The notes under the pieces were generated by a model that was not told the DNA's origin, searched no databases, and saw nothing but the letters and a program-made list of their open reading frames with translations. Below are positions 26,601-39,525 of a stretch of DNA of 64,000 bases, in pieces (position 1 is the first letter of the stretch; each line of letters begins with the position of its first letter). The DNA comes from Clonostachys chloroleuca (taxonomy: Eukaryota > Ascomycota > Sordariomycetes > Hypocreales > Bionectriaceae). The stretch covers positions 34,472,001 through 34,536,000 of the forward strand of contig JBANAY010000003.1 in assembly GCA_037952775.1 (NCBI GenBank). Reading direction: 5' to 3'. Position numbers and translations under genes: made by a program.

Positions 26601-27406
26601 AATATTATAAATATATTTATTAGTTTAAAAGATATAATAAAGTACTTATATAAGCTAAACTTTATTCTAAATACTATTTTCTATTTATTTTCTTTTTTAA
26701 TTTATATTAAGTTATAAGCTCTCTTTAGATCTAGTATAATAAATTACTATTTACTCTATAATTAATTTCTAAGTTCTATAATTAGTAATAAGGGTATTTT
26801 ATCTTTATATATAATTTTATTTAGTTAGTAATAGTTAATAACTAAATAGAGTTTATTATTCTTTTTAAGTATAAATATTATAGGGTATTCTATAGATAAA
26901 GTTAATAACTATATATAGCTTTTTACTAATATATTATTAATATATTTATAGAGTATTTATAACTAAAGTTCTATAAGGTTATAGAGTTTACAGAAGGCTA
27001 GTTCTCCTCTATTAATAATAGAAATTTTATAATCCTATTAACTATATTATAGTAATCTAGTTTCTAAGGTTTCTTTAAATAGCTTATTATATTTCTAGTA
27101 TTCCTTTAGAATATAATCTAGTCTTCCCTTTTTAAAGTATTTCTCTTTATCTTTTTATAATTATTTTTTTCTTACTTATTTATATTATAGATTAAACTTA
27201 ATATTATAATTATATTTTTATTAATTTATTATATATATCTAATTAATAAAATCTATTTCTAGGAATTATTCTAATTTTTATATCTAGCTTAAGATTTATT
27301 TTATTTATTATAATTCTTAGTAGAATAGATTCTTTAGTATACTAGGTTATAGTATTATTAAAACTATAACTACTATATCTACTTATTATAATAAGTTATT
27401 ACTTTA
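23661..27406 (-). mobile_element. Ty3/gypsy retrotransposon A, internal region, RIP-inactivated and cut by the assembly gap
   Basis: Reading the minus strand and reading TAG/TAA as former CAG/CAA, the pol domains appear in gypsy order from right to left. Reverse transcriptase lies at about 26.40-26.80 kb, with FRIKFSLYKYFIISFKLIN and a YFNNILIF motif where active elements have Y-x-DD. RNase H lies at about 25.86-26.10 kb (NYSIYNKEFIALIYIFKEF). The integrase core lies at about 25.24-25.35 kb (the stretch YNSILIIINKLIKY). Asp to Asn and Gly/Cys/His replacements are those expected from RIP. Gag and the 5' LTR are lost in or beyond the gap. The stretch between the LTR and integrase (about 23.7-24.9 kb) holds further degraded reading frame that I could not identify. 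Confidence 0.8.
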
Positions 27407-27506
27407 NNNNNNNNNNNNNNNNNNNNNNNNNNNNNNNNNNNNNNNNNNNNNNNNNNNNNNNNNNNNNNNNNNNNNNNNNNNNNNNNNNNNNNNNNNNNNN
27501 NNNNNN
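27407..27506. other. Assembly gap (100 N)
   Basis: Exactly 100 N, the conventional filler for a gap of unknown size. Base composition changes across it, from very AT-rich on the left to moderately AT-rich on the right, so an insertion boundary is probably hidden here. Confidence 1.
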
Positions 27507-27899
27507 TGTGGAATTACTGATAGCGGTTAGTGGTTCTGCCTGATCTTCTGCTTCGTATACCCCTTATATCAGAGGTTAGCTCCTCTATCTCTACCTTATA
27601 CTGTACTGCTTATATAATATTCCGCTATACTGGCCTTTCTCCGGTTGCTGTACAGTAGAGGTTAGTACTTAATATATTATATTACTCTTCTATATATATA
27701 TAACTCTTATATTAGTGGTTACTACTTTCCCTGTAGAGTATATACCGCTAGCCCTACTTTTAATATCTTACTCCTGAGTTATAAAGGTTAGATTTAACCC
27801 TATACTTCCTTATAACCCTATATATACTATATTCTATCTAGGGTTAGGGTTACTATATACTTATACCCTTCTCTATAACCAGCTCTTAGTAATATTACT

Positions 27900-30800
27900 A
27901 TAGCTATTCTACTTAATCTCTTACTTTATAAATATAGTACTATACTAGACTCTATAACTATACTAAACCTTTTCTTTACTTTTACTCTACTACTCTATTA
28001 TTTTATTAAAAATTATATATATCTATAATATCTCTATACCCCCCTAAATTACTCTCTTCCCTATCTAACTCTATACCTGCTCCTTCCTTTCTTTCTCTGT
28101 CTACTCCTCCCTACTATAAAATCCAAGCCTGCTATATAACTTAATACTATTACTCGGTAACTGTATCTATACCCAGGTAATAATATATATTATTACCCCT
28201 TCGTATTAATACTGCTTCTTATTATCTTGTTTCTATCTACCCTCTACCTTATTTTCCTCCTAGCTGTTATATAACTCCTGTAGTATAAAGTAGTCTATAT
28301 AGTAACTAAAGTCTTCTATTATCTTACTTTACTGTAGGAACTTTTCTATACCTATTATAAGCTGGTATACCTCTACTACTTACCCCCCTATTGCTAGTAC
28401 TTCCTAGTACTATAGCCCTGAGTATATCCTTTCGCTATATATACCCTGTACCAAGCAGAATATACAGCTATCCAGAGCTTACTGTATAAGCTTCCTTCGG
28501 TACTCCTGGAACCTTTGATACTCCTCTGCTATAGTAGTTACAGCTTAATACCGAGTATTTTCTACTTCTAGCTCTTACTACTATATATTATATTCCTCCC
28601 TATCCTCTAACTAATTATCTTTACCCTCCCTATTCTCCTTATCTTCCTGGTATTAGTAGATATTATATAGCTCTTCCCCTTACTTATAGTCCTCCCGATC
28701 TATTTAGCTATCTATAATAGAGTCTAGTACTATATACTGATATATATTACTACTGATATAGCTATCTGTAGCTGTATACTCAGCTACGAGCGGCTGTAGT
28801 CTCTTCGAGCTACTTTATATATTAAGTCGGATAATAATAGCTTTACTCTGTAGCCTGTCTTAATCTGTATACCCGCTCTGTTATATATAGTTAGCTATTC
28901 TGTATAGTATCTCTATATATACTACTACTTGAATATTAGGTATATTAATACCGAGACTAAGTGTATTCGTTGCTATAATTATATACCTGTCTCCATACTG
29001 CTTATACTTTATACTGCTTATTCAGAACTTAAGTCTCTCTATCTTACTGTTCTGAGTATTAATCTCTTAGTAGTAAGTATTATATCCCAGTTTTCCAGCT
29101 AGGTATTCTATTACCTCTACTTACTAGCAGTAGATAATAATTTTAGCTAGCTATAGGTACTCTTCTAGTTTTTAATTAATTATAACCCTTACCTCCTCAA
29201 TAATAGTAGTAATAGCCTTATCTATAGTTATAGCTATAACTGATCTAATACTATAAGCTATATTATAGCATATTATCTTTGCTCGGATTATAATAATATC
29301 TTTATACTATATATTAACTATATTAAAAAAGGCTGCTTTATCTGCTAGCGGGAGTATTACTATAAGATAAACTATCTATAACCCTACTAGTACAAGAGTA
29401 CTGAGCTTGTATAGCTTGGGATAAAACAAGAGGCTTCCTTCTATAATTATATAATATTTATTAATAATAATCCGGTCTACTTTAGCTATAGCCTGCTATA
29501 ACTCTAGAAAGTCTAGAAAATACTTTATTATAGCTAACTCAGGTATTATAAATATAATTAATATATCTCCTAGTACCCTATTACTTCTCTACTTAGTATA
29601 TAATATCTTAAGCTTTTAATACTAATCTATTAGATTACCCTGTAGAGATATAAGCGGTATAATTACTACTATTAGCCTACCGGGACAGCTAGCTGCAGAT
29701 AGTATAAAGCAGAGGCTTTTTCCGGTACTAGTTCCTATAATTATAATAATAGGACTTTTATTTATTATAATTATATCTACTACTTCCTGTTACTTACTGT
29801 AGAACTAGATATAACCTCTATATAGATAGCCTAGCTCCTGGTTAATATTAACTCTCTGAAGGGTCTTCTATTGCCTTAGTTACAGATTCCTTATTACTTC
29901 GTAATATAGCGATAGTGTTTTTTATTTATACCCCGGTATAAGAACCCCCTAAACCTATTAATAGCCGATAGGAAACTAAGTAGGCGGTACTACTCCTCGC
30001 TGATAAACCGGAAGTTAATATGCTGTTTATTTATCTTAAAATACCCTTCTGTAATAAGCCTGCTGTATACCAGGCCGGCGGTTAAGAACCTATAGCAGGC
30101 TTAGGTATCCCAGGGACTATCCTGCTCTACCTTACTGTTACTATTACTACTATAGCCCTTATCCGCCTTACTAATAAGAGCTGTATAAGCTGTTATACTG
30201 TTATAAAAATAGCGCCAGGTAATTGCAATTAAGAGATATCTCCAGCTACTGATACTGAACCCTTTCTTATAGTTTTGAAGACTTATTTATTATAAAATAT
30301 AGGTTATTTATACGGATATTTAGTATAGGCCGGGCCCTAGACAGTATACCTTACCTTTCATCTTTTTTCAAGGATAACTATTTCTATCCTCCTTACTATT
30401 ACTTTTATTATTACTGTCTATCTGATACCTGTTTTTTCTATTATTATTATTTAAATTATTAAGTATTTCTTCTGGAGCCTATAGATTAGCAGAAAACTCA
30501 GTTTTATTCTAAATATTTACTTATATATCCTCCCAAAACAGCAGTACAAGCTATAGATAATAAATTACTAAAGAGCTGATTTCGTACAGTAAAAAGCAGT
30601 ATATAACTTTAACTCTTTTAGTCTTTAAGAATCCCTTATAGTATCCAGCTATAAGTATAATAAGCCTACGGTTGTAGAGGATATTCTGTATACTACTATT
30701 AGTAATATTTCTATACTGTAGGGTAAGCAGCTCTAATAATCAGGCAGCTTAACTACCAGATAAGTAAATTATAAATAATAGATATTTAAGGAATTCCTCT

Positions 30801-32800
30801 AAGTAGTTACTATAATACTAGGCCTTTTTCTTAATAAGATTAAACTCAGCCTCTAAATTATCCTCAGCCTATACCTTTTATAGGGTAGTATTTATCTATA
30901 TTTTACAGAATATTTAACTATTACTTTCTAGTAATAGTTACAGAAGGTTACTAATAAATAAGTAACTAATACTTATATCTGCTATATTATTAATAAGCTC
31001 TTCCTATAGAAACTATAGTAACCTAAGCCTGATAATTAACTAATCTTTATATTCCTTATAGAAAAGCAGATACTTATATAGTAGTATCTCGGCCCTTTAT
31101 AAGGCAGACTATAGTATAGACTGGATACTAAGTATATTAATACAAATACCTTTATAGATAGTATCCTTATTATCCTAACTAACTGAACCTGGAATTACTT
31201 TATATCTGCTAGCTACTATACTATAATTATAAAGTTAAATAATAAACTGTATTAGTATAGTATCCCAGCGCTTAGTACTACTGATAAGAAACCGGTATAT
31301 TATCTCGGATATAATTTCGAAATATCCTGGGCTCTTCTCCTCAGCTTCCTATCTAGCCTGCCCCTGCTCTACCCTTCTCTGGATATATAATTTTCTCTTA
31401 TTTATTATATACTTAATAAGAAATACTTATAATATAGCTATAATAGCTAAGAGTTTAGGGGTAAAGTTTATATATATCTCCTAAGTCTTATTATTTTAAA
31501 TACTCAGTACAGTTAGAAAGCTAATAAGTATACTTTTATACTTAGTAACCTTAGTAAAATAGTTAAAAATAGATATATAAAAGGTAAGTACGAAATCCTT
31601 AAGAGATTAATATAATTTATTAATCCAGGATATTACTAGTAGAGGCTCTACCTTATTATTAATATTAATAAGGTCAGCAGTATTATCTATTATCTTATTA
31701 AAAGCAGAGACCTGGTTCTTAGTAAGCCTGAATAGCAGTTAATTATTAATATTCTTATAAAATATAGCTCGAACAGTATAGGCAAAGAATTATAAGTATA
31801 TAGCAATATACTTCTTTCAGATCTATCTTTTAAATTAGAAGTAGAAAGGTATACTATACTCTTTATATAGTTCTTTTTGGTTTACTTTAAATAGTATATT
31901 CTATAAGATAGTACCTAGCCTAGCTGCTCCTATAAACTTTTAGATCAGATATCTAATAGTAGTATAAATATATTAGAGCTAGGAGTTATCCTTAGTTTCA
32001 GGATTATCTAGCTTTAAGGTATACTTTAATAAGATAAAGTCCCTTAGGAACTACTTCTTATTACTAAAATCCTTTAAGTAGGCTGTTAATCCTAGTTAAT
32101 AAAGCTATATATTCAGTATAGCTAAGTTATCTATCTTATTAATAATATCTATCTCCTTCTTTCAGATCTCTTTAGTTTTTACCTGGAAGGCTTATATAGC
32201 CTGTTATATAGTAACTTCTGTTCTTTCCCGGTCTATTGCTAGGCTTACCAGATTATAACCTCTTATAACCTTAAAGTATTTACTATACGGGCCCTTTATA
32301 AAGAGCTGCTGGTAAAATATACTATCTTTCTAATAGGTGGAGCCTATATCTATTTTAATAGTACTTATACTTTAGGGGCCAGGCTTTTAACCCAGTTTAA
32401 TATAATATACTTTCTATAAGTATTCATTTCTTTATCTTATATTTACACTTATAGCCCGGTAATCTTCAGTAAATATATATCAAAAGCCTCTACTCTTAAG
32501 CTTACCTAATACCTTGATTAGTATACTATTATCTGGGATAGGTAATAAAGCAGAGATCTCCTCGTTGTTATTAATAAGATCGAGTACTTCAGCCTACAGC
32601 TTAACTTTATTAATATCTTTCTTTACGAACCTATATAGCTTACTATATAGATAAACCTAGATCCTACCTCTTATTACTATATACTTATATAACTTACAGT
32701 ATAGAAGGTACAGATTACTTATATAGTTAAAGTACTCTATATTATATAGATTTAGAACTAAATAATAGTAATAGTATAAACTAAGTAATTCCTAAGAATC
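27900..32800 (-). pseudogene. RIP-broken OrsD/DUF3505-like plus RecQ-type helicase (telomere-linked-helicase-like)
   Basis: The minus strand is a long reading frame whose stops are nearly all TAG/TAA at likely Gln codons. From the 5' side (about 32.8 kb) it shows a degraded zinc-finger-like region (LEYLNYISNLYLLYCKLYKY, with Cys and His largely turned to Tyr) that resembles the OrsD/DUF3505 N-terminus of large fungal helicases. Helicase motifs follow: motif I GTSTGKSLCF (29705-29734), VVIIPLISLQGNL, a DECH box degraded to INKYY (29432-29477), LIVILP for motif III (around 29360), YCQQVEVIEYLAGKLG, and LSLGINIPNI with a degraded QSGxTxxD motif VI (28.85-28.98 kb). Such proteins are common as subtelomeric or repeated genes in fungi. 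Both ends are approximate. Confidence 0.7.
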
Positions 32801-33369
32801 CTCCTTCTGTAAAAACTTTCCCCTTTTATTTATTTCTTTATATTAAAGTTTCTTTTTCCTATAGGTTATTATTAGTAAGTATAATACTATATCTATACAG
32901 CAGGTAATATTATATCCTGATTAGATACTTTCTACAGGCTACCCTTATTAACTAATAAATACTAAAACTATAGTCTATAATAAGATTGAGTAATTTAACC
33001 TATAAATAATAGCTTTATAATAAAACTAAACTTACTGTTATAATTATAAGGTTAAACTTAATACTTGTGTATTTTTTTTATATCTTTCTATTATTATTAG
33101 GATATAGACTAGAGTTTATCGGTTACCCCAGATTTAGATCATCAGTTACCCTATATTATACTAGCGCCCTTTGATTTTATACTAAAAAAAGTTCGTCAGT
33201 TACTAAGCGACGCGGGGTATAATGTTAGGATATAGAGCTATACTTTCAGTACTTTTTATTATAGAGCTATAGGAAGAATATATAGACTATTTATAGCCTC
33301 TAGTATATAAAGACAGTATATAGGATCTGGTAGATTAGTATCTGCTTGATCTTCTCTCCTATCTGTATA
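32801..33369. other. Spacer between two divergent broken genes
   Basis: This stretch separates the minus-strand helicase frame from the plus-strand frame and would have been their shared promoter region. It includes a local GC-richer patch around 33195-33220 (GTTACTAAGCGACGCGGGG). No coding frame could be followed in it. Confidence 0.4.
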
Positions 33370-36300
33370 GGTATATAAATATAGATAGACTTAGATAGGA
33401 GGAGGTTCAGCTGAGCTGTAATATATATATTCAGCAGCCCTCTCAGACTATATAGGTCTTTTATAATATATAGGAAGCTATTAATATTATAGACCGCTGG
33501 TACCAGCTTCTGCTCCAGTATATTATCTCGGTAGAGATAGACCTTAGTATTAGATCAGTCTTTGTTCTTTTCCTTATACCAGCCTGCGAATTAGGTTTTA
33601 AGCTAGCTAGCTGGTAGTAGCTGGTTATAATAGAGACCTGTAACTAAAGTATCCAGGGGCTGTATAGTCCGGTCTAGACCGAGCTATTATAACTATTCCC
33701 TTTGCTCAGTAAAGGATAATCTGCTGACTCTTATACTAGACCTAGCCTATATCTTATATAGGTATAGATATCAGTAGCAGTTCGTAAGGTATAATACGTC
33801 CTGCTCCTTATATTAATATACTGGGTATAATATAAGGCCTGCGGTAAGGATACAGATAATCTATTAAACTAGCTTCTCCTCTTTATCTAAGCCTTCCTCC
33901 TTGACCTAGTTATAAATTACCTAGTAGGTAGGTAGTTCTACAGCAACTGGTTTATTTTATTCTTTATCTTATTCTTTACCTTATTCTTTATTATATACCT
34001 CGTTCAGGGGATACTTATTTATAGTACTGATATTTTTACCTAGCTTACTGTTCTAGTTAATAATACTATCTAGGGCTGATTATTAGTAAGCTATATATAT
34101 TATATAGAGTTAAGTATTTAATCTGGGTAAGACCTATAATTATATAGATATATTAAGTATATATACTATAACCTGCTATTCTCCTCTACTGTATTAATCT
34201 GTATATTAATACTGGATACTAGCGAGTAGTTATTCAGTAATATATTACTATCCGGGGTAGCTATATTTATTATATTATTATCTATTAAGTCTATTAAATT
34301 AGTTCTGTATAAGTATTAGTATATTAAGGCCTCCTCCGGGAAGAGTATACCTAGTATATATTCTTTTCTACTATATTACCCTCTAACCGGAGGTCTAGGT
34401 AGGGCTGGTTTATCTAAACTTCTATATTATTATATCCTGGTATTCCCTAGTAAGTTATCTATTAGTATTAATATATCTAACCTCGGAGATAATAATAATA
34501 ACTTAGGAAAGGTAGAGTTTATTATAATTCAGCTATTACTACTACTATTACCTAATCTACTAGAAAAAGTACTACTATTAGTAACAGAGGAGAAGTCAGA
34601 TTATAGTATACTAGAGCTTACTGCTGTTAATAGTATTCTCCTTACAGGTACTATAGGTAAGAGCGAATTTAACTATAGGTATTATAAAATTATATTCTGC
34701 GGTCTGGTTATATAGATATTTAGTAAAGATAATAATAATAATAAAATAGGTTCCCTATAATACCTTAGCTTAGACTGTATCTTTAGTCTACCCTTAGCCT
34801 TCTAATACTCTAGTACTATAATAATAATAATAATATAAATATTTAATATATAAAGATAGTATTAATCTGGTTTAAGGATATTACTTAGGCTTATTAAAGA
34901 TACTATATACTAGGTCTAGGGTAATTAATAGTTAAAGTACTATAAATAGTAGAGGTCTTAAAGATCCTATTAAATTTCTATATATATATTAACCTAGTAA
35001 GTAGTATTTTAAATATATACTAAGTCTCCTGTTTAATTAGATATAGATTGTTTATTTCCTTCTTAGCTTATTAGATTAGTATACTATTATATATATAATA
35101 AGGGGTTCTATATAAATAATCTACCTGCTAGTCCTAGCTAAGATATTCTAAATAGAAAAGACCAGGCTAGATTATTTAAGTAGGGTTTATAGTATAATAT
35201 ACCTAGTAGCCTTAGGAAACTATTAAAATATTTATTAACTTATTATAAGTAACCCCTTTCCTCCCTTATCTATATTAGGAGGAGGAAGGAGGAATACTAT
35301 AGAAAGAGGAATTATTATTATTATTATTATTTATTAAGAGACTGATTACTAGTAATATTATTAGTAAGCAGAAAAAGAATAATAGCCTCAGCTGTAGCTA
35401 TAATAGTAAAGCCTGCTAAATATATCCGCTTATCTAGCTATACCGGTAACTCTTCTAGCCTATCTAGTATATCTAAACCTTAACCCAGGAGCCTTGGATT
35501 ATCTAGATACTATACCCTAGATAATAATACTACTACAGCTGTTATATATAACAGGGGTTTATAAGGCTTCTCTGTTACAGATCTATTAGCTGCTAAAGGC
35601 CTTAATATATTAGGGGCTAGATTGAGCTAGTCTCTCTCCTAAAAGACTATAAGTATTACAGTTAGCTCTGGTCAGAGTCCTAGTGCTGAGGTATACAGTA
35701 GCCTGCTATCCAGCTTCTTTCCTGATTCTACCTTCCCTATTACCTCTAGTACTGATACTACTAGTTTATTAATATAAGATATTATCCTACTCTATATATC
35801 TGATAAGTAGGGCTGTACAGATCTACCTAAGACTCTCTCCAGATATAAGAGGAAGCTTAAGAAGTTTATTAGCTAGTAGTATATATCTCTTATTAAGAAG
35901 GGTATACTAGAGTATATAGCTTATAAGCTTACTAGATACTATATCCAGGCTAGTAATAAAGAGGGTAATTCGGGGACGGATAGCTATATAAGTTATATAA
36001 AGCTACTTTTTCCTTCCTTAATAGCTATACTCTTAAGAGGTACCTAGCTCTTCTAGATATTAACCTAGGTCTTACCGGATATACTGAACTATTGAGATAC
36101 TAATAAAGACGAGAAAAATAATAATAATATCCCTTTATAACTATCTATCAGCCTGGTTCTTATATAGCCCCCCCGGACTGATTATAAACCTATTATAATA
36201 GAATTAGGTAATAGTATATAAGTATTAAAGCAGGGACTCAGTAGTAATAGCAGGCTAGTAACTCTAGTAGAGGTCCTTCAAGCTAAACTAAGGGTTAATA

Positions 36301-37590
36301 TACTTAAGAGCTATTATAAGAAGGTAGATAGAGCTTTTAATACTCTAGCTATTATCTGAAGGCTGTAAGAGAGGGATTTTACTAGTAGGCTGTCCTTATA
36401 AGAGATCTGTATTATAGGTATTATTATCCTATATAAGGTATTCAGCGGCCGGGGCTAGAAATAGCTCGCTAATATAATAATATACCTTTATAGCTACTAT
36501 CTATAGCACTATCTTACTGACCTCGACCGGAATACAGATAAGGTAGTAGAGGAGATCTATAAGGGTAGCCTGGTAATACTATCCAGCTTTACCCTATATT
36601 AGGCTCAGGCCGCTTAGTATAATAGCTCTAATATATTAATAATTAATAATATTCAACTGGTTAATATAAAGGTATTACTTATCTGTAAATAGGATTATTA
36701 ATTAAGCCCGGCTATAATAATATTAAATAGAGATATTAAAGACTTTCTAGCTAAGAATAGAATAAACTCTAATATAGGGTTAATACTTTTAATAAGGATA
36801 GCTAAGTATCTCAGCAGGAAGCTCAGTCTTTCTGAAGGTACCTTAGCTAAAAAGATCTATACCTAGTAACTACTAATAGTAATAGTAGATATCTTTAGCC
36901 CTAGTATTTATATCTTTATCTCTAGGAGCTTTTTTATATACTATAATAAGATCTGTTTATCCGATAGTATTAGGAAAGAGGATAAGTTCTATACTATAGT
37001 ATTTACTATTATAGATAAGCTTCCTAACCTTTTAAATATCTATAAGGTATTATATATATATATTATTCAGCCCGTCCTAATACCCTTTCTTTATAGTAAT
37101 AGTACTATATAAGATCTTTCTAGGGACTTAAGGGTCCCTGGGGTTCAGATAGCTATAGATAGTAATCTGAGCAGCTTATATAAAATATCTATTCCAGAAC
37201 TTCTCGGAGTTTATATACTTCTAAGAGGTTTTATAGAGGAGTTAGGTAGTATAATAGGAGGTAATACTGATCCTGATATAATAATCTGCTAATAGTTTAG
37301 TCTCTATAATAAATATTATTATTATTATTATAGAGATAGTAAAGATAGTAACTGTAATAATAATAATAATAATAATAATAATTATAATAAAACTGGGGAG
37401 GAAGAGGATAAGAATTATAATTAATATAAACTAGGATTTTTTATAGGAGGATTCGGATATTTAGCAGGAGTAGGACTCGATTATATATATAATAATAGGG
37501 CCTGGATTATATATATAATAGTAGGGACTAATTATATAATTATAGGTAAACCTAACCCTAATACCCCAGTATAATTATTTTCTTCCTAAT
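33370..37590 (+). pseudogene. Large unknown protein gene, RIP-broken, divergent to the helicase
   Basis: On the plus strand a frame can be followed for about 4.2 kb if TAG/TAA are read as former CAG/CAA. Legible pieces include CNIYIQQPSQTIQVFYNI (about 33.41 kb), IDLSIRSVFVLFLIPACELG (33.54 kb), EEKSDYSILELTAVNSILL (34.6 kb), NIGLILLIRIAKYLSRKLSL (36.8 kb) and an Asn-rich tract then YNQYKLGFFIGGFGYLAGVG (37.3-37.5 kb). The total would be roughly 1300-1400 residues. I do not recognise a family and see no transposase or reverse transcriptase motif. Its head-to-head placement with the helicase suggests the two formed one repeated unit. The ends are approximate, and I checked only parts of 34.9-36.2 kb. 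Confidence 0.5.
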
Positions 37591-38262
37591 ATTATTACTC
37601 TTCTACTAGCTACTATTCTAATTATACTCTTTCTATAAATAAATATATATTCCTTACTCTATATAGATAATATATTAATATATCTAATATTATAGACTAT
37701 TAGTTATAGATAGAGAGATATATAGTACTAGCTTTATAATATATATTAGTAGTAGATAGTAGTATAGTTTCTTTTAATTCTAAATAAATCTATTAATAGC
37801 TTATATAGCTATTTTAATTTCCTTTCTCTAGATTAATATAAATAATAGATATTAAGCTTAGAGGTAAAATTCTACCTCTTTACTAATATAAGTATATTAG
37901 TACTATTTATAGATAATAAATAGATATTATATAAGATAGATAAATAGTTCTATTATATTTAGTAGGAGTTATAGAAGATAGTATATAGTATAGGTAAGTA
38001 TCTTAATAAGATCTAATTTAATTAATATTTTAATTAAGGTTTTATTAAGATACTAGTTTAGTAATATTCCTAGTAGGAATATTAGAAATATTAGCTTATT
38101 ATTAGATAAAGAGTAACTGTTTTATAGGTATATTAAAAATTTTAACTAATAGATTAATAGATCCTTAGTAATAGATTCTACTTTCTATCTTTTAGTAGTA
38201 TAAAAATTCTCCTACTAAATTTTAATAGATTCTACTAGGAACTATTATAGAATTACTAATAG
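37585..38262. repeat. Dispersed repeat R2, first copy (about 0.7 kb)
   Basis: It matches 40715-41435 along its length in direct orientation. Shared strings include TATTCTAATTATACT, GAGAGATATATAGTACTAGC and GGAACTATTATAGAATTACT. It begins at the end of the large plus-strand broken gene. It could be an LTR of an unrecognised element or part of a duplicated segment. Confidence 0.65.
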
Positions 38263-38920
38263 ATATATTAGGCTTTAAGACCGCTATAACTAGCAGTAGC
38301 GGAAAATTTAGCTTCTAACTTATAGTAAATACTTCTCTATAACTTAGTTAAATTTTATACTAAAAAGTCAGTTTATAGTATATTTTATAATATAAAAGAA
38401 TTTTATTTTAATAAGAGAAACTGAAAAAATATACTAATTTCTCTTATAGATCTACTAACTAAAAACTACTCTAAAACCTACTATAGTAGCTTCCTGGGCT
38501 ATTTTTAATTTTCTATAAAATTTATTATTATAGGAAATCTAAAAAATTAACTTATAACTATTTAACTATAAAACAGATATATATAATCTTTTTAAGATCT
38601 ACTTTTATCTGAAAGAGCTAGTTAAGCTGATCAGTTAAGTATAGATATTAGATATTTTATCTTTAAAGCTAAAAGAGATATCTAAGATCTAAGATCTAGT
38701 CTAGGGTAGGTTAGTTATAGGGTAGCTTAGGTATAGATTAGGCTACTAGAAGTTACTCAGATTTTTCCTGAATTTTCTAGACCCTTATTTAGGCTTATAT
38801 AGCCTAATAACCTATAAATAATGCTGCTGATGCTCCTAGCCCTAAAGGGGAACTGGAGCCCGCTAAGCTGTAGTAGTTATAGCGGCCTGTAGTTACTGAC
38901 CTACAGTGGATGCAACTGCT

Positions 38921-39152
38921 ATTGGCTAGTGATCGTAATCGCTATCGGATAGTGATCTCAATCGCTATTGGCCAGCTGTTACAGGGGATAGCGATTGCTA
39001 ACTGTTAGTAGCTGCGATCGCTAACAGTTAGTGGCTACGATCGCTAACAGTTAGTGGTTGCAACCGCTAGAGGTTAGTAGTTACAACCGCTAGAGGTTAG
39101 TAGTTGCAACCGCTAACTTATAGTGATACGGTCACTAACTTATAGTAGCTAT
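38921..39152. repeat. 23-bp minisatellite with internal dyads
   Basis: About seven clear units of 22-23 bp, for example CGATCGCTAACAGTTAGTGG and CAACCGCTAGAGGTTAGTAG, plus two or three degenerate units on the left. Many units contain CTAACAGTTAG, which is an inverted repeat. The patch keeps many CpG and GC pairs although the flanks are RIP-degraded. A related string, TAGCGGTTAGTGG, occurs just right of the assembly gap near 27521. Confidence 0.75.
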
Positions 39153-39349
39153 AGTCTCTTAATTCAACAGAAAGAATTTAAAGTAGATTTAAAATTAGAT
39201 TTTAAATATATCTAATTCTTAGATATCTCTAGAGAAAGATCCTAATAATATTAGATAAATAATTTCTCCTTAGTTCTTCTAGTATTTCTTTTTAAGATCT
39301 TTAATATATAGTATAAGTTATTTAATTATTTACTAGATAGTTAATTCCT

Positions 39350-39525
39350 TAGGAGTATTATTCTAAATAGTATAATCAGGTTATTATATAGCTATATAAT
39401 ATAAATTACTATTAATATATAAATATTATAGAGCTAGTAATAATAAATATATAGATAATATTATTAATAACTATCTAAAAGAGTATTCTATCTAATAAAA
39501 TAAATATATATATATATTCTATATA
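39350..39525. repeat. LTR copy 4, partial
   Basis: It matches the middle of LTR copies 1-3 from GAGTATTATTCTAAATAGTA to AAATAAATATATATATAT and lacks both ends. A short piece resembling the LTR tail (GTCTATATATAATA) reappears near 39617 after about 90 unrelated bases, so this copy has been interrupted. Confidence 0.65.

Larger units (their letters stand above)
16641..27406. mobile_element. AT-rich, RIP-degraded repeat block (left part)
   Basis: From about 16.64 kb the base composition drops abruptly to extreme AT with TpA-rich text and no open frame of note. Where coding remnants can be followed, almost all stops are TAG or TAA at positions expected to be CAG or CAA, the mark of RIP. The block contains three copies of one LTR, a local duplication (17160-17960 and 18360-19290) and a Ty3/gypsy internal region (23.7-27.4 kb). 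No functional gene is visible. Confidence 0.85.

Noticed and set aside
27840..27850. Telomere-like TAGGGTTAGGGTT string
   Set aside because: Only one or two imperfect units occur (also near 23330). They are not a tandem array, so this is not evidence of an internal telomere.
38921..39152. CRISPR array
   Set aside because: The 23-bp units are contiguous without unique spacers, and the genome is eukaryotic. It is a minisatellite.
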